Positions 17,201 to 21,143 of a stretch of DNA of 21,143 bases are shown here, piece by piece. Under the pieces are notes generated by a model, which saw only the letters and a program-made list of their open reading frames with translations, made no database searches and was not told the DNA's origin. This DNA comes from Chara braunii. Lineage: Eukaryota; Streptophyta; Charophyceae; Charales; Characeae. The stretch is from assembly GCA_003427395.1 (NCBI GenBank), contig BFEA01000727.1:628727-649869 (forward strand). The letters run 5' to 3'. The translations under genes and the position numbers were made by a program. Position 1 is the first letter of the stretch. Every line of letters starts with the position of its first letter.

Positions 17201-17290
17201 ACCTTTCTCGGCCTTTTGACTAAGTAAGATCAAGTGAAGAGTCTGTTGATTCTGTTCTGATCAGTTTAATATCTTCTCCGTGGTCCGTCG
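17201..17290 (+). ncRNA. U2 snRNA-derived sequence, 5' domain only, probably a pseudogene
   Basis: ACCTTTCTCGGCCTTTTGAC (17201-17220) matches the 5' end of U2 snRNA with one change. It is followed by CTAAG, GATCAAGTG, TCTGTT and ATCAGTTTAATATCT in the canonical order. U2 pairs with the intron branch site in the spliceosome through GUAGUA; here that stretch reads GAAGAG. There are extra bases after CTAAG (TAAG duplicated) and a TCTGTTGAT duplication. Similarity stops near 17290 before any Sm site, and an A-rich tract (AAAAATAAATAAATAAAAAA) follows. No TATA box lies upstream. A retroposed, truncated copy or the head of an snRNA-derived SINE fits better than a working gene. Confidence 0.78.
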
Positions 17291-17376
17291 TGGAAAAATA
17301 AATAAATAAAAAATCAATACCATCTTATTGAAAGATTTCAAACTGGTCAGGGAAGAGAATGCAAGGGAAGACCACT

Positions 17377-17383
17377 TATTTTT

Positions 17384-17414
<31 letters not shown>

Positions 17415-17416
17415 AA
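17377..17416. repeat. (TTTA)n microsatellite
   Basis: About nine TTTA units with slight imperfections at both ends. It may be the tail of a retroposed sequence that began at the U2-like head, but this is a guess. Confidence 0.85.
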
Positions 17417-17488
17417 GGGCGACAACCTTGACATATGGCAAGGGAAGACCTTCTAGAATATCTCAAAGAACCAGAGAAGTCCCGAAGC

Positions 17489-17755
17489 CTAGGCTACCAG
17501 CCAGGCCGTCTGGGTCACCCTGTTTTCCCATGCGGGTCGGCCATGCAAGCAACAGGGAAGGTACCAACAAAAGCAAAACAAAAAAAAAAAAAAAACACCG
17601 AAAGAAAACTATGTTATGCAGAAATAATAAACTGAACAGCTTTTGCCACAGGATCACATCCAAATTCTTTACAAAATCTAAACCAAAAAAAAAATAAAAA
17701 TTCTTTTTGTTTGGCCTGGCCGGGCAAGTGGTCCCGGGCCACACTGGTAGCCTAG
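17489..17755 (+). mobile_element. TIR non-autonomous DNA element, copy 1
   Basis: A 267-bp unit bounded by inverted ends CTAGGCTACCAG (17489-17500) and CTGGTAGCCTAG (17744-17755). It is flanked by 8-bp near-identical direct repeats CCCGAAGC (17481-17488) and CCTGAAGC (17756-17763), which look like a target-site duplication. Subterminal DNA is GC-rich with GGCCGGGC/GGCCAGGC palindromes; the middle has A-runs. The same sequence occurs inverted at 18253-18535. There is no transposase inside. An 8-9-bp duplication would suit hAT- or Mutator-type mobilisation. Confidence 0.78.
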
Positions 17756-17763
17756 CCTGAAGC

Positions 17764-18243
17764 CTGATTGATCAGAAAGAGCGCAAGGACCCGCCTATTC
17801 CCAGCCCACTTTCTGGAACAACCCCTCCTAACTTGTGCGGACCAACCTTCTCCACAGTCGGACAAGCCCGGAAGGCTGTGGTTCAGCCTAATCAGGAAAG
17901 TGAGTCTATGGACAATACGGAAAGAGAGATTCAGCATCACCCTAGAAAGTACCAGAAATCCAAGGGAGACGGCTGGGGTGGATTCAAACTTTCAAAGACA
18001 TCATCGAATCAGAAATTAATAAAAATATTAAATTATAAAATAATCTAAAGTTCTAAACGCAAATGGCAGAGGGTAATCCAGAGAAACGGACTGGCACAAT
18101 CAGAGATGCCAATGCCGCACCAGGACAAGCATACAAAAGAAAACCAATATCCAATCTGGAAAAAAAAAAAAAAAAAAAAGAGGGGAGGAGAGGGAAACAG
18201 GAGAAGAGAAGAGGAAGGTGGGAAAAAAAAAAAAAAAAACTCT
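17764..18243. other. Spacer between the two TIR elements; no recognisable gene
   Basis: A frame of about 80 codons (17768-18019) has no motif known to me. 18160-18240 is A-rich and AG-rich simple sequence. Confidence 0.35.
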
Positions 18244-18252
18244 AATCTGGAC

Positions 18253-18535
18253 CTAGGTTACCAGAGTTGCCCGGGACCACTCGCCCGGCCAGGGCCAAAA
18301 AAAATTAAATAAAATCCTTTTTTATTTTATTTTATTTTTAATTTGGTCAAAAACATCGATGTGACCCTGAGGCAAAAGTTGTTCAGTTCATTTTTTCCTG
18401 CATAGCATAGTTTTCTTTTCCCCTCTTCTTTTCTTTTTTTTTTTTTTTTTCCCCTGCTGGGACCTTCCCTGGTTCTTGCACGGCCCGGCCGCCCCGGAAA
18501 ACAGGGTGACCCGGGCGGCCCGGCTGGTAGCCTAG
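18253..18535 (-). mobile_element. TIR non-autonomous DNA element, copy 2 (inverted)
   Basis: A 283-bp unit whose reverse complement aligns along its whole length with 17489-17755. Shared blocks include CTAGGCTACCAGCC, GGGTCACCCTGTTTTCC, CAGGGAAGGT, GAAAACTATG, AACTGAACA and AGTGGTCCCGGGC. The copies differ mainly in the lengths of internal A-runs. The ends are CTAGGTTACCAG (18253-18264) and CTGGTAGCCTAG (18524-18535). Flanks AATCTGGAC (18244-18252) and ATTCTGGAC (18536-18544) form a 9-bp duplication with one mismatch. Confidence 0.78.
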
Positions 18536-18604
18536 ATTCTGGACTTAAATCTCACACAACATTACCCAGGCACTTCATGTTTCCAGGGATCAATCCCATC
18601 CCTT

Positions 18605-18717
18605 ACTACCGTCTTCCCCCGAACACAACGCACCCTCATTTTGGCTGTACCTGACCGGAAATATGGCTTATATACACTCGAGATCAGGGTGCGTTGTGTT
18701 CGGGAGAAGACGGTAGT
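18605..18717. mobile_element. Hairpin MITE-like element, copy 2
   Basis: A 113-bp unit with 34-bp arms (18605-18638 and 18684-18717) matching at 32 of 34 positions, beginning ACTACCGTCTTCCCCCGAAC. Its left arm is also related position by position to the left arm of 16687-16797. It is more perfect than copy 1, so probably younger. No coding capacity; target-site borders are unclear. Confidence 0.78.
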
Positions 18718-19451
18718 AGTTACTACCCATAGTCCCCTTCTTTTCCGTTTGTTTGTTTGTTTGTTTGCCCATCCGGTAGTTGATTCGTGCAAAAAGAAGA
18801 GGAACGTCTTTCTGCAAGGCCGGAGCAATCGGCACCCTTTCCTCTACTTTGCGGAATTCTCGCACTCACTGCACAGCTGACAGCCTATTTATGTGCAGAT
18901 TGAGAAGAAAATTCAAAAAGGAAGATTCCATAGGCTTCCTGAAAATCAATCCTCAGCCCGAATGAAAGGAGGCGTGGGAATGTCTTGTGGTTAACTTGAC
19001 TCTCCCCAGAATAGAACAAAGCAGGACCATATGGGTGGGCAGACTGAACGGAGAAAAAAAAAAAAGAAGAAGAGGAGGAATAATATGCCTGAATCATGCT
19101 GAATCAGCCTGAAGGCCCTGAACGCCATTTTGATGCAGTTTAGAAGTTTACAGTGCATTGGAGCTAACAGCACTCATCTTTCTAGTGTAGATAATTTCAG
19201 AACCTTACTTATGGTCTAGAATTCAAGTGTGAGAAGAACTCCAGTGTACATACAACTCCAGTGCATGGCTGCAGTGCATGGCATGTTATATAGAATTCCA
19301 CTGTTCAGATTCATTCAACGGTAATTGCAGGATTTATAATTTATAAATCTGGGAATTTGTGTGAACAGCAGACGTTATGAGAAGCTCCAGTTGCACAGAG
19401 TGCTGGGGTGGCATGAAAAAAAGTTCTTGAATGCTAAAATGAATTTAAATC
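18718..19451. other. No recognisable gene
   Basis: Contains a short (GTTT)n run (about 18746-18768) and small TCCAGTG/CAGTGCATGG repeats near 19240-19285. Frames around 18780-18965 are open for about 60 codons without a known motif. It could be decayed upstream LINE sequence, but I cannot show it. Confidence 0.35.
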
Positions 19452-20385
19452 ATGGCGCTGTCGCTTTTTGATTTGAAGGCCAAGAGGGCATATAGGATGC
19501 TGAGGCCTAAGAGGGAGCTCAGGGACAGGGTGGAGGACAGATGGCAGCACCACCTGAATGTGGATTGGCTTCTCCTCCGGCCCATCAAGTGGTTTCAGGA
19601 GGTTAGGCTGAGGCCGGCGAAGGTTTCCACACTTAAGTGGCAGATCGCCCATCGCTGCCTTCCAACCAACAATTGGCTGATCAACCACACCGGTCCACAC
19701 GAGGGCAGGGGTGGCTACGCCCTGGTGCCAGAGATGCCTACGGATATACCCGCCCCGAACCAGGAGAGAGACAATCAAACACCTCTTCCTACAGCGCCCT
19801 TCGTCAGTACTGCTGTGGACGTGGTGGGACAGGATATGGCAGCAGACAGTCCCGAGCCACGTATGGCCATGGGAATGGAGAGCGGTTCTAACAGGACGTT
19901 GGCCACACTGCCCAGATGACCACCTGACAGAAAACTTGTTCAGACTGGCCAGGAGATCCATTCTTTGGGTGATCTGGTGGCGGCGGTGTCTGTTGGAGAT
20001 GGAAGGGGCACAGGTGGAAGATGGAGAGGTGTTGGACCTGGTCACACGGTTGGTTCAAACTGAGATCACCAACTGTTGGCAGGCAGCCAGGCAAAAGAGG
20101 AGCTTTGTTCACACAAGACGCGATACTGACCAAATTACTACAACATTCTGCAAAGAATGGCTGGGGGGCACCAGATCGGGGTGGATGACAAATGTATCGT
20201 GGTCAGGGGATGACCCCCATCAGCAGTTGCCGGGGGAAGAGAAGGGGGGGGGGGGGGGGGGGGGGGGCGGGGCCAGGGAGTACCGGTTCATTTTCCGGGA
20301 CTGGATAGCAGTTGACCCTAGAGCTCCCCTCAGGCCCGCAGCAGACTTCCCGGACCCCTTCCCCCCCACCACCTGCTCTCTCTAA
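19452..20385 (+). pseudogene. C-terminal end of a LINE (non-LTR) ORF2, zinc-binding tail
   Basis: Two plus frames join into one protein resembling the region after the RT domain of plant-type LINEs. Frame one (19452 to about 19695) has LKWQIAHRCLPTNNWL, the pattern that precedes the zf-RVT module. A frame change near 19690-19715 leads to frame two, which continues PWCQRC (Cys at 19726 and 19735), then ETIKHLFLQRPS where the usual final Cys after His is Arg, then LLWTWWDRIW and RSILWVIWWRRCL. It ends at TAA 20383-20385. A run of 24 Gs lies near the C-terminus. The polymerase and endonuclease parts are not visible upstream, so this is a 5'-truncated or decayed copy. Confidence 0.6.
20244..20267 (+). 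repeat. Run of 24 G
   Basis: An uninterrupted G tract followed by CGGGGCC inside the LINE-like frame. It encodes poly-Gly in frame and could form a G-quadruplex. Its length in the source may be uncertain. Confidence 0.9.
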
Positions 20386-20749
20386 TGGAGTTGGGGTGAG
20401 CGGTACCCTGGGCTGGGCTGGGGCGGGTGCACTTGGGTGAGATGTTGGGACATTGGACCCGGTCCCGGCCTGTGCTCCCGTTTTTCATTGGCTTAGGATC
20501 CGCTTAGTGGAGGATTGCAGAGCAATAGTCTAGCTTTTGACTTCTGAACTGTTCTCAGCAGAGTCGGGGAAGGACTCCGGCACGTTTAATGCTTGTAAAA
20601 TTGTTTTATGGAAACAGAGACAGGTCAAAGTGGATAAGAGGCAAGACTGGGCACGGGATGAGAAGGGGATCAGTAGGAGGAACACAGGCAGGTCTCATGG
20701 GGGTCGCTGGTGCTCCCCAGCACCCCTGCTAACGTCGGATGCCTAAGCC
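20386..20749. other. No recognisable gene; possible LINE 3' untranslated region
   Basis: G-rich at first (GGGCTGGGCTGGGG), directly after the LINE-like stop. No poly(A) tail or target-site duplication was found. Confidence 0.35.
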
Positions 20750-20959
20750 TTGCGTATAGCAGGAACGGACGCTGGACCCAGTTTCCAGCAATGTTTCTGG
20801 TTCCAAAGGGGCGGTGGCCCCGCTTCTACCCCTGGTTGGGGTTTCTTGTTCACTTTCAACAGTTCTCCGTGTTCTCAGAAAGTACTGGCTCAGTCAATCC
20901 CCTGGTATCCAGGGCAATCAATGTTCGCAGGGGAAGGATTTCCAAACGCTCCAATATGA
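20750..20959 (+). CDS. Short unassigned frame rich in Gly, Pro, Ser, Phe and Gln
   Basis: About 69 codons with the composition of a low-complexity linker (FQRGGGPAS, PWYPGQSMF, GEGFPNAP). I do not recognise the family. It may be a remnant of a gag-like or other element-encoded linker, or chance. The apparent start is not an ATG, so the frame is better viewed as an open segment than a gene. Confidence 0.2.
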   Translation: MRIAGTDAGPSFQQCFWFQRGGGPASTPGWGFLFTFNSSPCSQKVLAQSIPWYPGQSMFAGEGFPNAPI

Positions 20960-21050
20960 TGTTCATTTCATACTAGATGATCTATTGCGGCTTCGCTCGC
21001 AAAAACAAATATGACAGGTGATGCATTAGTGGTGGAGGCAACCGACCAAT

Positions 21051-21055
<5 letters not shown>

Positions 21056-21143
<88 letters not shown>
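21056..21143. repeat. Compound (CT)n(AC)n microsatellite, cut by window edge
   Basis: About 25 CT units (21056-21106) pass directly into at least 18 AC units (21107-21143) that continue past the right edge. Confidence 0.95.

Overview
The window looks like a transposon-rich intergenic stretch of a nuclear genome from the plant lineage. The evidence is two Ty3/Gypsy elements (one a chromovirus with a C-terminal chromodomain), fragments of a LINE, a receptor-like-kinase exon with GT/AG splice borders, a U2 snRNA-derived sequence, several small inverted-repeat elements, long microsatellites and scattered unresolved N bases. The Gln-rich gag and the wording of the pol proteins remind me of predicted proteins of the charophyte alga Chara braunii. 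That is recognition from memory, not a search result, and I hold it at moderate confidence. No intact host protein-coding gene is visible.

Region by region. 1-3016 (minus): the 5' half of a Ty3/Gypsy element (gag, protease, first residues of reverse transcriptase), cut by the left window edge; 3081-3309 is its repeat-bearing leader. 3310-4130: AT-rich DNA with a hairpin and a degenerate ~18-bp repeat. 4130-6140: non-coding, with N bases, GAA-rich DNA, GGCC-rich DNA and a TATA box. 6142-11518 (plus): a full-length but broken chromovirus (gag, PR, RT, RNase H, IN, chromodomain). 11519-12540: GC-rich flank with Ns. 12543-13671: tandem repeats and a 447-bp foldback element with 116-bp arms. 13872-14186 (minus): one kinase exon of a receptor-like kinase gene. 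14470-16690: microsatellites, palindromes, a ~110-bp tandem duplication, otherwise nothing recognised. 16687-18717: a nest of small mobile sequences (two copies of a ~112-bp hairpin family, two inverted copies of a ~270-bp TIR element, a LINE ORF1 scrap, a U2 snRNA-like sequence). 19452-20385: C-terminal end of a LINE ORF2. 20386-21143: unassigned DNA ending in a CT/AC microsatellite.

The strongest observation is the gag-pol junction of the minus-strand element. A canonical slippery heptamer GGGAAAC sits in the gag frame directly before the gag TGA. The open pol frame is the -1 frame, and an 8-bp perfect hairpin starts 11 nt downstream. This has all the sequence parts of a programmed -1 frameshift signal. 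The next best are two apparently undescribed non-autonomous element families, each present twice within 2 kb, and the U2-derived sequence with an altered branch-site recognition region.
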